Assembly (NCBI GenBank): GCA_022841375.1
Contig: JALHRQ010000006.1
Span: forward strand, 160,442 to 224,441
DNA from: Burkholderiales bacterium
Lineage (GTDB): Bacteria; Pseudomonadota; Gammaproteobacteria; Burkholderiales; SG8-41
Length of the DNA stretch: 64,000 nt
Direction: 5' to 3'
Part shown: positions 23,454-32,532 of the stretch, one piece after another
Numbering within the stretch: the stretch's first letter is position 1
Layout of the letters: the number at the start of each line of letters is the position of its first letter
Translations under genes and position numbers: made by a program
Notes under the pieces: generated by a model
Seen by the model: the letters and a program-made list of their open reading frames with translations, nothing else
Told to the model about the DNA's origin: nothing
Databases searched by the model: none

Positions 23454-24419
23454 TCAGCTGGGCTGTACTCCCGCAGCCCTGATCACCTTGCGCCACTTGT
23501 CAATTTCGCTCTGCATGTATTTGGCGAATTCAGCAGGGCTGTTGCCCACCGGATCCGCGCCTTCACGCGTCAGGCGCTCGTTCAGGTCCGGGCTTTTTAG
23601 TCCCGCCACAACTTCGGCATTGAGCCGGTTGACAAGTTCTGCCGGTGTGGCAGCGGGAGCGACCAGGCCGTACCAGGTCGACGATTCGTAACCCTTGATG
23701 CCCGCCTCGACCATGGTCGGCAGTTCTTTCGCAGCGGGTGAGCGTTGCGCGCCGGTCACCGCCAGCGGAAACAGCCGCTTGCTGGCGACCTGCGGCATGC
23801 CTGAAGCGATGCTGGCAAAAGCCATCGTGACCTGGCCGCCGACGACGTCCATCATTGCCGGCTGCACGCCTTTGTATGGAATGTGCAGGATGTCGATTTG
23901 CGCCAGCATCTTGAACAATTCGCCCGACAGGTGACCGCCGACACCGTTACCCGCTGAAGCGAATGTCAGCTTGCCCGGTTGCCTTTTCGCCAACGCCACC
24001 AGTTCCCTGACCGACCTTGCCGGAATCGACGGGTGGATCAGCAACACCAGATTCTGCGTGGCGACCAGGGTGATCGGCGCGAAATCCTTCACCGGATCGT
24101 ACGGCAGCGATTTGTACAGGCTGACGTTGGTGGCGAGGGATGCGATGGTGCCCATCATCAGCGTATAACCGTCGGGCGGTGCCTTGGCCACCAGTTCGGC
24201 GGCGATTGCGCCGCCGGCGCCGGGCCGGTTATCAACCAGCACCTGCTGATTCCACTTCGACGACAGTTTCGGACCAATGGCCCGTGCCAGAGTATCGACA
24301 CTGCCGCCGGGTGTGCTGACGACAACAATGCGTACCGGTTTGGTTGGATAATTCTGCGCTGCCGCCGGCAAGGCCGCGGTCAGTGCGGTGATGATCAGCA
24401 GTGCGGACTGGCTGCGCAT
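23454..24419 (-). CDS. Bug-family tripartite tricarboxylate transporter receptor
   Basis: This 321-residue precursor has a signal peptide (SALLIITALTAALPAAAQ) directly followed by the family hallmark YPTKPVRIVVVSTPGGSVD, then VDNRPGAGGAIAAELVAKA and PPDGYTLMMGT. Bug proteins are periplasmic binding proteins for carboxylates such as citrate, tartrate and aromatic acids; many are orphans without TctA/TctB. ATG 24419 has a strong RBS (GGAGGAAG); a longer frame back to 24449 lacks one. No TctAB genes lie in the window. It is divergent from the lyase/hydratase genes at 24567-27464, whose substrate it might deliver, as inferred from position. Confidence 0.9.
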   Translation of the reverse strand: MRSQSALLIITALTAALPAAAQNYPTKPVRIVVVSTPGGSVDTLARAIGPKLSSKWNQQVLVDNRPGAGGAIAAELVAKAPPDGYTLMMGTIASLATNVSLYKSLPYDPVKDFAPITLVATQNLVLLIHPSIPARSVRELVALAKRQPGKLTFASAGNGVGGHLSGELFKMLAQIDILHIPYKGVQPAMMDVVGGQVTMAFASIASGMPQVASKRLFPLAVTGAQRSPAAKELPTMVEAGIKGYESSTWYGLVAPAATPAELVNRLNAEVVAGLKSPDLNERLTREGADPVGNSPAEFAKYMQSEIDKWRKVIRAAGVQPS

Positions 24420-24566
24420 GAGTATCTTCCTCCCTATATTTCGCAGCATTGTAGTCCTGAGTTTGTGGCGATGCGCCGGGGAAGTCCATGATCCGGTAAT
24501 TGTTCTCCGGGGTATTGCCGGCGGTTCTACAATCCTTCACATCGTTATTCACCTGAGGAGTTTCAC

Positions 24567-25460
24567 ATGATGAGCCGCGGCAAGCAGTTCAAGGAGCTGA
24601 TCTACAAAAAGGAAATTCTGATCCAGCCCGGTGTTTACGACGGTTACAGCGTGCGGCTGATCGAGCAGGCGGGGTTCAAGACGGCGTCGATTTCCGGCGC
24701 CGGCGTGTCCGAAAGCCGCATGGGCTGGGCCGACCGCGGCGTGATGACTTTTGAAGAAAATCTCAACAACGCGCGGCGGCTCGCCGATTGCTCGGACCTG
24801 CTGCTGCGCGCGGATGCCGATACCGGTTACGGCAATGCGATGACCGTGCACTTTGTCGTGCGCGCCTTCGAGAAGGCCGGAATGGCGGCGCTGATGATTG
24901 AGGACCAGGTGTGGCCCAAACGCTGCGGCCACATGGCCGGCAAGTCGTGCATACCCGCTGAAGAGATGGTGCAGAAGGTCAAGGCTGCGGTCGATGCGCG
25001 CCGCGACAATGACTTCGTCATCGTTTCGCGCACCGATGCTGCGGGTCCGCACGGCGTCGATGAGGCGATCCGCCGCCTCAATATGTATGCCGAAGCCGGT
25101 GCCGATGTGATGTATGCCGATGCGCTGCTGTCAAAGGAAGACATTGCCAAAGTAGCGAAAAACGTGCCCAAGCCCTTGATTGTGAATATGGGTCTTGGCA
25201 TGCGGCCGCGCAAAACCACCCCGCTGATGAGCCCGCAACAGCTGCAGGACATCGGCGTTGCCGCAGTGAGTTACCCGCGCCTGCTGACCACTGCCGCACT
25301 GCGCGGCATGATGAATGCGCTGGCGGTGTTCAAGGACGAGGTGGTGGGCCAGAACAAGGTGGTTGAGCGCACCGACCTGCAGGTCGGGTTTGAGGAAATC
25401 AACGACCTGATGGGCATGAAGGTGCTGGACGAGATGGAACAGCGTTACACGATCAAATAA
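24567..25460 (+). CDS. Isocitrate lyase/PEP mutase-family lyase
   Basis: This 297-residue TIM-barrel enzyme of the PEP mutase/isocitrate lyase superfamily has the metal-binding LRADADTGYGNA, the catalytic cysteine loop KRCGHMAGKSCIP, MIEDQVWPKRCGH context and IVSRTDA. The KRCGH loop marks it as a C-C lyase of the 2-methylisocitrate or 2,3-dimethylmalate lyase type, not a phosphonate enzyme. The start ATG follows TGAGGAG. The next two genes encode an aconitase-superfamily large and small subunit, the same trio that makes dimethylmaleate hydratase and dimethylmalate lyase in nicotinate fermentation. The exact substrate is not determinable here. Confidence 0.82.
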   Translation: MMSRGKQFKELIYKKEILIQPGVYDGYSVRLIEQAGFKTASISGAGVSESRMGWADRGVMTFEENLNNARRLADCSDLLLRADADTGYGNAMTVHFVVRAFEKAGMAALMIEDQVWPKRCGHMAGKSCIPAEEMVQKVKAAVDARRDNDFVIVSRTDAAGPHGVDEAIRRLNMYAEAGADVMYADALLSKEDIAKVAKNVPKPLIVNMGLGMRPRKTTPLMSPQQLQDIGVAAVSYPRLLTTAALRGMMNALAVFKDEVVGQNKVVERTDLQVGFEEINDLMGMKVLDEMEQRYTIK

Positions 25461-25544
25461 CGGTGGCTGGTGGCTAGTGGCTGGTAACTGGAGAAAACCG
25501 GGGCGGTGCTTTGCCAGCCACCAGCCACCAGCCACTAGCCACCG
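25461..25544. repeat. Hairpin element built of GGTGGCT heptads
   Basis: GGTGGCTGGTGGCTAGTGGC on the left and its near-complement on the right (25514-25544, units of AGCCACC) are separated by about 29 bases. It lies exactly between the lyase stop codon and the hydratase leader. It resembles short palindromic repeat elements spread in many proteobacterial genomes. Confidence 0.75.
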
Positions 25545-25574
25545 GTTAGATCCCCCGGAACGAAGAGGCAACCA

Positions 25575-26828
25575 ATGGGCATGACCATCGCAGAAAAAAT
25601 CCTCGCCGCCAAAAGCGGGTGCAAGGCCGTGGTGCCGGGGGATGTGGTTACGGTGGATGTTGACACGGTGATCCTGTTCGACAACAACTTCCTGCCGACC
25701 AACTGGCGCGACATTCTCAAGGTCGCTGACCCGGAGAAGATCGTTGTTACTTTTGATCACCGCGTACCGGCGCCGACCCAGCAGGCCGCTGCGGCGCAGG
25801 TCACCGGTCGCGCCTTTGTCAAAAAGTTCGGCATCAAGCGTTTTCATGATGTCGGCCACAATCAGGGCATCAGTCACCAGCTGGTCGCCGACTATGGTTA
25901 TGCCATGCCGGGTTCGGTGCTGTTGTGCAGTGACTCGCATACCTGCAGCGCGGGGGTGTTCAACTGCCTGGCGCGCGGCGTCGGCGGACCCGACATCATT
26001 TACGCCGCAATCAAGGGCCAGACCTGGTTCCGCTGCGGCGAAACGGTGCGCTACGAACTGACGGGTTGCCTGCCGTCAGCGGTGACGGCCAAAGATGCCT
26101 TCCTGCAGATTGCAGGTGTGCATGGTGCGCACGCAACGATGAATGTTGAATACGGCGGTCCGGGAGTGGCTTCGCTGTCGATCAATGCGCGCAAGACGCT
26201 GACCGCGATGTCGGCGGAATTGTCGGCCGAGTTTGCGACCTTCGAGGCCGATGCGGTGCTGGCGGAATGGATGCGCACCCGCAATCCGGCGCCGTTCATT
26301 CCGGTCAGGCCCGATGCCGATGCAAAATATCTTGCGGTACGCACCGTCGACCTGTCGGCGCTGGAGCCGCTGGTGGCATTGCCCGACAGCGTGGTCAACA
26401 ACTCGCAGCCGGTGGGTCAGGCCAAAGGCACGCGTATCGATCAGGCCTATATCGGTTCCTGCGCCAACGGCACCCAGGACGACATTGAACTCGCGGCAAT
26501 GGTGGTCAAAGGCCGTCGTGTCGCATCCGGCGTGCGGTTTATTGTCACGCCGGCTTCGCAGACCGTGTATCGCGATGTGGTGGCCAGCGGCGCGATCCGG
26601 ATTCTGCTCGAAGCCGGTGCGATGATTGCGCCGCCGACCTGCGGCGCCTGTGGCGGCGGCCACATGGGCGTGCTCGGGCCCGACGAGGTCTGCATTACGT
26701 CGAGCACGCGCAACTTCAAGGGCCGCATGGGGGATCCGAGTTCGCAGGTGTGGATGGCGTCACCGGCGACAGTGGCGGCTTCAGCACTGACCGGTTTCAT
26801 CACCGATCCCAGGGAATTCCTGAACTAG
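25575..26828 (+). CDS. Aconitase-superfamily hydratase, large (Fe-S) subunit, LeuC/DmdA-like
   Basis: This 417-residue protein is of the short LeuC/HacA type. It has HDVGHNQGISHQLV and LLCSDSHTCSAGVFNCLARG, and three iron-sulfur cluster cysteines in GSCANGTQDD and PPTCGACGGGHMG, followed by SSTRNFKGRMG. It should bind a 4Fe-4S cluster and catalyse reversible hydration and dehydration of a (substituted) malate-type acid. ATG 25575 is preceded by AGAGG. The small subunit gene is at 26964, 135 bp away, with a repeat element in between. The lyase upstream suggests a catabolic dimethylmaleate or citraconate-type hydratase more than leucine biosynthesis. Confidence 0.85.
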   Translation: MGMTIAEKILAAKSGCKAVVPGDVVTVDVDTVILFDNNFLPTNWRDILKVADPEKIVVTFDHRVPAPTQQAAAAQVTGRAFVKKFGIKRFHDVGHNQGISHQLVADYGYAMPGSVLLCSDSHTCSAGVFNCLARGVGGPDIIYAAIKGQTWFRCGETVRYELTGCLPSAVTAKDAFLQIAGVHGAHATMNVEYGGPGVASLSINARKTLTAMSAELSAEFATFEADAVLAEWMRTRNPAPFIPVRPDADAKYLAVRTVDLSALEPLVALPDSVVNNSQPVGQAKGTRIDQAYIGSCANGTQDDIELAAMVVKGRRVASGVRFIVTPASQTVYRDVVASGAIRILLEAGAMIAPPTCGACGGGHMGVLGPDEVCITSSTRNFKGRMGDPSSQVWMASPATVAASALTGFITDPREFLN

Positions 26829-26846
26829 AGACAAGAAAGTCAAAAG

Positions 26847-26952
26847 CAGCCACAGAGGACACAGAGTTCACAGAGAAAAACCAAAACTACTCCACCTGCC
26901 GGGATTTGGTTTTGAAGTTCTCTGTGTTCTCTGTGAACTCTGTGCCTAAAAA
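26847..26952. repeat. CACAGAG inverted-repeat element, copy 1
   Basis: The left arm (CACAGAGGACACAGAGTTCA) and right arm (TCTGTGTTCTCTGTGAACTC) are built of CACAGAG-type units and fold back on each other around about 40 bases. The same ~105-bp element occurs in reverse orientation at 40286-40392. It fills the gap between the large and small hydratase subunit genes. Confidence 0.8.
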
Positions 26953-26963
26953 GGGGTTGAATC

Positions 26964-27464
26964 ATGAACTTCAAAGGACGCGTCTGGATCGTCGGCGACA
27001 ACATCAACACCGATCTGATCCTGCCCAACAAGGCGTTTTACCTGACGCATGAAGAACAGGCACAGTACGTGTTCAGTGCCAACCGCCCGGGCTGGGCGCA
27101 GCAGGTGCAGCAAGGCGACATCCTGATCGGCGGGCACAACTTCGGCATGGGTTCGAGCCGCGCTGCGGCGCGTTCGCTGAAAAACCTCGGCTTGGCTTGT
27201 CTGGTCACTGAATCGCTGAACGGCCTGTTCCTGCGCAACTGCGTGAACTTCGCGTTCCCGGCGCTGGAATGTCCGGGCGTGCACGCCGCATTTAGCGAAG
27301 GTGAGGAAGCCGAGGTCGAATTCGAGATGGCGCTGGTGCGTAACGTCACGCGCAATACTGCGCTGCAGGGCAAACCGCTGCCGCAGCAGTTGATGGCGCT
27401 GGTGCAGGCCGGCGGGGTTTACCAGTTGCTGGAGCAGGAGGGGCTGATTGCCCCTAAAAAATAA
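26964..27464 (+). CDS. Aconitase-superfamily hydratase, small subunit, LeuD/DmdB-like
   Basis: This 166-residue protein is the swivelling small subunit. It has GDNINTDLILPNKAFYL (substrate-side loop), IGGHNFGMGSSRAAA with the conserved GSSR substrate-binding motif, and RNCVNFAFPALECPGV. It pairs with the large subunit at 25575. The length is typical of archaeal-type LeuD/HacB/DmdB small subunits rather than the ~200-residue bacterial LeuD of leucine synthesis. The repeat element upstream leaves only 11 bp before the ATG, with AAGGGG within it as a possible RBS. The stop codon overlaps an AT-rich repeat. Confidence 0.87.
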   Translation: MNFKGRVWIVGDNINTDLILPNKAFYLTHEEQAQYVFSANRPGWAQQVQQGDILIGGHNFGMGSSRAAARSLKNLGLACLVTESLNGLFLRNCVNFAFPALECPGVHAAFSEGEEAEVEFEMALVRNVTRNTALQGKPLPQQLMALVQAGGVYQLLEQEGLIAPKK

Positions 27465-27488
27465 CCATTAAAAACAGATAGTTATATT
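27463..27488 (-). repeat. AT-rich dispersed intergenic motif, copy B
   Basis: On the minus strand it reads ATAACTATCTGTTTTTAATG and fills the 23-bp gap between the convergent hydratase small subunit and ChpA-like genes. It belongs to the family described for 1572, 43930, 56000 and 63600. Confidence 0.5.
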
Positions 27489-30400
27489 CATTTCGCTGCT
27501 TCGGCTGATGAGCGTCCTGGCTCCGCGTGATGCGGCACATAACGCGCCAGTTGCGCCAGTATTTCTGATTCCTGATACGGCTTGCCGAGGAAGGCGTTGA
27601 CGCCGATCTGCTGAGCCCGGCTGCGGTGTTTTTCCGCGGTGCGCGAGGAAATGATGACAATCGGTACGGCCGCAGTGCGTGCATCCTGGCGGATGCGCAT
27701 CGACAACTCAAAGCCGTCCATGCGCGGCATTTCGATATCCACCAGCATCAGATCCGGCAGCTGGTTGTTGATTTGCTCCAGCGCATCAACGCCGTCCTTG
27801 GCGGTCAGTACCCGATAACATTCACGTTCGAGCAGGCGGCTGGTGATTTTTCGCACCGTCAGTGAATCGTCAACGACCATCACCAGCGGCGCTGAGGAGT
27901 TTGCCGCCGCCGCTTGCGGTTGTTCCGGTAACCGTTGCGCGGGCAGCGCGCGATGGGTCAGCGGCACCGGATTGATGATCAGCACCACGCGGCCGTCCCC
28001 TAACACGGTGGCCCCGGTGATTCCAGGCACACGCGCCAGTTGCGGGCTCAGGTGTTTGACGACGATTTCCTGATTACGCAACAGTTCATCAACATGCAGA
28101 GCGATGCGCTGGAGGCCACTGCGCAACAGCAGCAAGGTGGAATAACCCTGAGCCGGCGGAGATTTTGCTTCGCCGAGCAAATCGCCCAGGTTGTGCAGCG
28201 GGTAGTCGTTGTCACGATGGCGCACACGGCCGTCCTGTTGCACGCTCGCCAGTGCATCAGGCTGCACGCGCTGCACCTGTTCAACCATCGCCGACGAAAT
28301 GGCGAAAATGCCGGAGCCGGCGCGCACCAGCACCGCCTGTGCGACGGCCAGCGTCAGCGGCAGGAAAATGCTGAAGGTCGTACCCCGGCCTTCGACCGTG
28401 GTGGTGTCGATATGGCCGCCGATCGCGGTAATTTCGCTGCGCACCACGTCCATGCCCACGCCGCGGCCGGCGAGTTCGGTGACCGATTCCGCCGTCGACA
28501 GACCAGGCGCGTAAATCAGCGCGGTCAGTTCTTCTGTTGACGGTTCGCGCGCGGGATCCAGCAATCCTTTTTCAATACCCCGGGCGCGCAGTTTTGCCAG
28601 ATCCAGACCGGCGCCATCATCGCGGATGACGATGGCGATTTCGTTGCTTTCCTGGCGCAGCGCAATGGTGATTTCCCCGGTTTCCGCTTTGCCGGCGGCG
28701 CGGCGGGTTTCCGGGGATTCGATGCCGTGACCGATGGCATTTCGCAGCAGATGTTCGAGCGGGGCAGCGATGCGTTCGAGCACGCTGCGGTCGAGTTCGA
28801 TATGGCTGTCGCTGATGTCGAGCTGGATTTTTTTGTCCAGTTCGCGCGCTGTCTGCCGGGCGATGCGGTACAGGCGGTCTTCAAGCGTGGCGAACGGGAT
28901 GGTGCGGGTGCGCATCAGGCCCTGCTGCAGTTCGCGACCGACCCGCGCCTGCTGCAGCACGGCGGCATCGATTTCACCGAGGTTGCGCAACAGCGTCTGC
29001 TGCACAGTGGACAGATCGTGCAGGCTTTCCGCCATCATCCGCGTCAGTTCCTGCAGCCGGGTGTAACGGTCGAATTCCAGCGGATCGAATTCTGGGCGGT
29101 CTGTGCCAACCACCGAGCGGCGCGACTGCATCTGGCTGTCGGCTTGCAGTTCCATTTCCCGCAACTGGTTTTTCAGACGCGACATGCTGTCGTTCAGTTC
29201 GCCCAGCGACTGGCGGACGTTGCGCAGTTCGCCTTCAATGCGCGAGCGGGCGATACCGACTTCGCCGGCATCGTTGATCAGCCGGTCGAGCACATCGGCC
29301 TGGATGCGCAGCGCGGCGGCGCTGTGGGTGACGGCATCGACGCCGGAAACGGCCGCGGTCGTTGCGGCCGTATCCGCAGGCTGTGCGGCTTCGGTTGCGA
29401 TTGCGTCTGGAGATGCGGTCTGATCCACGCGCAGCTTTACCACGCCATCGGCAAGCCGGTCCGCATGATTGAGCAATTCTTCCAGTTGCTCCGATCCCGC
29501 GGAGCCGGCCGAGAGGGCGGCCTCAACACGGGTTTCCATGCGATGCGCGAGTTCGCCCAAACGCATCGCACCCGCCATGCGCGCGCTGCCTTTCAGCGTA
29601 TGCAGGGCGCGCTGCAATGCCAGTGGCGGTTGACGATCGGCTGGCGCATCGCGCCATGCGCGCAGGTCGCGGCCGATTTGCGGCAGCAGTTCCTGCGCTT
29701 CTTCGAGAAACACCGGCAGCAGTTCATGATCGATGTCGTCGCGGATCAGTCGCTGATCCTGCGCAGTGAGCGCTGCGGCGGCACGTACCAGCGCCTCGTC
29801 GTCGATGGGTTCAATGACTGGTTCGATAACCGATTCGATAACTGTTTCAACCGGGGGTTGCGCGGCCGCGGGCGGGGCATTTTGTGGAGCATGGGAATGC
29901 GCAGCCTGCAGCCGCCGGTTCAACGCGTCGAGTTCGGTCACCAGAGTGTCCGCCCGCCGGGGTTCCTGCTGTCGGGCAATGTCGTCGAGCATGCCACGCA
30001 AACGGGCCACGGCCTGCGTCAGCAGTTGCAGGTCGGCAGCTTCGGTCACCAGCCGGGCGCTGGGCAGGCATTGTTCGATGCGCATTGCAAGATCAGCCGG
30101 CGCAGCCAGTCCTGCGGTCCGCGAAATGCTGGCCAGGGTATGTGCGGCTATGGTCAGCGGCTCGCTGGCCGCGTGGCCGGGCGCATTGCGCCAGGCGGTA
30201 GTTTCGGTTTCGAGTACTGCCAGGTGTTGTTGCGCTTCCTTGCAATAAATGTCGAAAAAAGTCGATGAAATGAGTGCGTCGCCAATCCTGATCTCGTCAG
30301 TCACGGGTGCTGCTGCCGCTGCCGGTTGTGCAACGGGTTGCGGCATGGCCAGCAGCACAGCCGCTTTTTCAATCAGCGGCTGGCTGTCGATCATCACCGG

Positions 30401-32488
30401 TTGTCCTGCGTTCAGCGCCGCAGTCCATGTCGACAGGGCGGTAGTGGCAGCATCGGTCAATTCGAGCAATTCCGGCGTCGCCGGCCATTGTTGTTCCAGC
30501 CAGCGGTTTAGCACGCGCTCGACCGACCAGGCCACTTCGCCCAGCGCATCGAGCCCGACCATGCGTCCGCTGCCTTTCAGCGTATGGAAGCCGCGGCGGA
30601 TGGTGCGCAGGGCCTCGATGTCGGCGGGATTGTTGCGGCAGACCGGCGTCGCCGTACTGATATCGGCGAATACCGTCTGCGCCTCCTCCAGAAAGACGCC
30701 CAGCAATTCGTCGTCCGCGGCGGCTGGTGCCGGCTCTGCGGCGGGAGCAACTTCGGTGGCCTGCGCTGCAGGCGCTGCTGCGGGCTGTTGCGGCGCGTTG
30801 CGTTGTTCGAGCCGTGCAAAAAAAGCGTCCAGCGCATTTTCCGACGGGGCCAGGCCGCGCAGGCAGGGGTCGAGGAAAAAGCCGAGGCTGGTCAGTCCTT
30901 CAACAACGGTTTCGAGATCATTTTCGGTCCACGCAGGATCGGATTCCGCGCAACGGGCAATCAGCCGGTTGCATTGCGACTGGATTTCAGCGGCGCGGTC
31001 AAAACCGAGTATTGATAGCGCGCCATGGATCTGTTTGAGCAGCGGCGACAGCGTGGCCAGAGTGGCGAGTCTCGAGCGGTCGCGCGCGAAGCTGTCGAGC
31101 ACCTGTTCAACCTGTTGCAGGTTGCTGATGATTTCGCGGGCGACCTGGGTCTGCAGTTTCAGCCGGCTGACTTCCTGGCTGAGGTCTTCGCGCAAACCCT
31201 CGGGGATGAAGTCTGACGATTTGCCTTTGACCGCATCAAGCAGCCAGCCGCCCATGATTTCAACCTGCGTGCCGAGATCCGGCGGCGTGTCGGTGAAATT
31301 GTCGACGATGTTTTCAATCAGCAAAAAGGCCGAGGCCATTTCCGTGATCATCAGCTGGCTTTGCCGCGGATACGGATTGGGCAGCCGGGTCGACACCATC
31401 GCCACGACGTCAACCATACGGATCATGTGAATGTTGCCGAGGTCATGGATCTTGGTCTTCAGCGCCGTCAGCGAATCGCGCAGGCGCACCAGTGCACCTG
31501 CATCGCCCGAGACATAAGCCACCCATAAATCCTTGATCGCCTGCACCCGGCTGCGCACATCGCCCAGCGCCGGTCCCAGCCAGTCCATGTCGAATTCCAT
31601 CAATCCGGGCAGATCCGGTTCCGGAAACAAACTGTCCAGCTGAAAAAGCTGGCGGATGTCGCGGATGCGCTGGGTCGCGGTTTTGCTTTTGCCGATGACG
31701 TAGAGCACATCGCGCAGGATCTGATCCTGTTGCGGAACGCCGCCTTTGGCGAGGTCGCGCATGCGCAGATCGAGCTTGGCACACAACGCTTTTGCGCTGA
31801 TGGCCCACGCATCCTTGGGTTGCGCATGCAGCAGGCCGTCGATCAGTCCCGTCGCGGCCCACCACAACGACCGTGGCGGCGGCAGTTGTGCCGCCAGCAT
31901 GTCCAGGGTTTCCAGCGACAGGCGCATGTCTTTCAACCCGTCGCGGCTGCTCGGGTCGCGAAGTATGGTCAGCAGGCCGCGCTGGAAGCGCGTGCGTTGG
32001 GCATTGAGCAGTGCCGGCAGTTTCTGCGCGGGCACTTCTGCAGCCGAAGGATGCGCCGGCGCGGCCGGCGACAGATCCGGATAAAACAGGTCTTTTTCCG
32101 AGACGTCGGCTTTGCCTTGCAAGCAGGAGATTTCCCGGTAAACCGGAAACAGCTTGATCGGTGCGTTGGCCTCACCCTTGGCCAGGCCGTCGATGAATTC
32201 CTTCAAGGCCAGCACCGCGCGATCCAGAGTACCCACGGCCGAGCGGCGCGGTTCGGCGGTGACCCCGGAGAAGGCGTGTTCCATTGATACGCAGAATCCG
32301 ACCACGCCGTTCAGCCCGAGAATATTCAATGCGCCGGTGACCTGATGGATTTGCGGCGGACATTGTTGCAGCAGCGTTAGTTCATCCGGGCGCTCCAGAT
32401 ATTGCGCGATGTTGTCCCGAACCGATTTCAGGGCAAAGTCGACCTCGGGTTTGACCCAGGACAGCGGCGGAGCGAGCGGGGTAGGCAT
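27488..32488 (-). CDS. chpA: ChpA/PilL-type CheA hybrid histidine kinase of type IV pilus chemotaxis
   Basis: This 1666-residue protein has an N-terminal half with repeated Hpt-like modules. Two canonical phosphotransfer sites are FHTLKGSGRMVG (about 640) and LHTLKGSARMAG (about 960). A degenerate module has AHTLASISRTAG, and two PilL-type N-terminal modules lack the KG motif. Then follow a CheA dimerisation helix, a kinase domain (RNAIGHGIESPETR, IRDDGAGLD, GRGVGMDVV), a CheW-like domain and a C-terminal receiver (MVVDDSLTVRK; LMLVDIEMPRMDG; LGKPYQ). This matches Pseudomonas ChpA, the kinase controlling twitching motility and surface sensing. It is last in the pilG-H-I-J-chpA operon. Confidence 0.93.
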   Translation of the reverse strand: MPTPLAPPLSWVKPEVDFALKSVRDNIAQYLERPDELTLLQQCPPQIHQVTGALNILGLNGVVGFCVSMEHAFSGVTAEPRRSAVGTLDRAVLALKEFIDGLAKGEANAPIKLFPVYREISCLQGKADVSEKDLFYPDLSPAAPAHPSAAEVPAQKLPALLNAQRTRFQRGLLTILRDPSSRDGLKDMRLSLETLDMLAAQLPPPRSLWWAATGLIDGLLHAQPKDAWAISAKALCAKLDLRMRDLAKGGVPQQDQILRDVLYVIGKSKTATQRIRDIRQLFQLDSLFPEPDLPGLMEFDMDWLGPALGDVRSRVQAIKDLWVAYVSGDAGALVRLRDSLTALKTKIHDLGNIHMIRMVDVVAMVSTRLPNPYPRQSQLMITEMASAFLLIENIVDNFTDTPPDLGTQVEIMGGWLLDAVKGKSSDFIPEGLREDLSQEVSRLKLQTQVAREIISNLQQVEQVLDSFARDRSRLATLATLSPLLKQIHGALSILGFDRAAEIQSQCNRLIARCAESDPAWTENDLETVVEGLTSLGFFLDPCLRGLAPSENALDAFFARLEQRNAPQQPAAAPAAQATEVAPAAEPAPAAADDELLGVFLEEAQTVFADISTATPVCRNNPADIEALRTIRRGFHTLKGSGRMVGLDALGEVAWSVERVLNRWLEQQWPATPELLELTDAATTALSTWTAALNAGQPVMIDSQPLIEKAAVLLAMPQPVAQPAAAAAPVTDEIRIGDALISSTFFDIYCKEAQQHLAVLETETTAWRNAPGHAASEPLTIAAHTLASISRTAGLAAPADLAMRIEQCLPSARLVTEAADLQLLTQAVARLRGMLDDIARQQEPRRADTLVTELDALNRRLQAAHSHAPQNAPPAAAQPPVETVIESVIEPVIEPIDDEALVRAAAALTAQDQRLIRDDIDHELLPVFLEEAQELLPQIGRDLRAWRDAPADRQPPLALQRALHTLKGSARMAGAMRLGELAHRMETRVEAALSAGSAGSEQLEELLNHADRLADGVVKLRVDQTASPDAIATEAAQPADTAATTAAVSGVDAVTHSAAALRIQADVLDRLINDAGEVGIARSRIEGELRNVRQSLGELNDSMSRLKNQLREMELQADSQMQSRRSVVGTDRPEFDPLEFDRYTRLQELTRMMAESLHDLSTVQQTLLRNLGEIDAAVLQQARVGRELQQGLMRTRTIPFATLEDRLYRIARQTARELDKKIQLDISDSHIELDRSVLERIAAPLEHLLRNAIGHGIESPETRRAAGKAETGEITIALRQESNEIAIVIRDDGAGLDLAKLRARGIEKGLLDPAREPSTEELTALIYAPGLSTAESVTELAGRGVGMDVVRSEITAIGGHIDTTTVEGRGTTFSIFLPLTLAVAQAVLVRAGSGIFAISSAMVEQVQRVQPDALASVQQDGRVRHRDNDYPLHNLGDLLGEAKSPPAQGYSTLLLLRSGLQRIALHVDELLRNQEIVVKHLSPQLARVPGITGATVLGDGRVVLIINPVPLTHRALPAQRLPEQPQAAAANSSAPLVMVVDDSLTVRKITSRLLERECYRVLTAKDGVDALEQINNQLPDLMLVDIEMPRMDGFELSMRIRQDARTAAVPIVIISSRTAEKHRSRAQQIGVNAFLGKPYQESEILAQLARYVPHHAEPGRSSAEAAK

Positions 32489-32532
32489 GGCGACGGCCTT
32501 CTGTGACGAGTTCAGTGCTGGGCGTTCTGCGT

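Noticed and set aside
25461..25544. CRISPR array
   Set aside because: The repeated units are seven bases in a fold-back arrangement, with no regular spacers; no CRISPR-like array was seen anywhere in the window.
25575..27464. Leucine biosynthetic leuCD
   Set aside because: Short subunit types, the adjoining isocitrate-lyase-family gene and lack of leuB argue for a catabolic hydratase, so the leu symbols were not used.
28727..31430. Two long plus-strand frames (513 and 393 codons)
   Set aside because: They are mirror frames of the ChpA-like gene with low-complexity composition.
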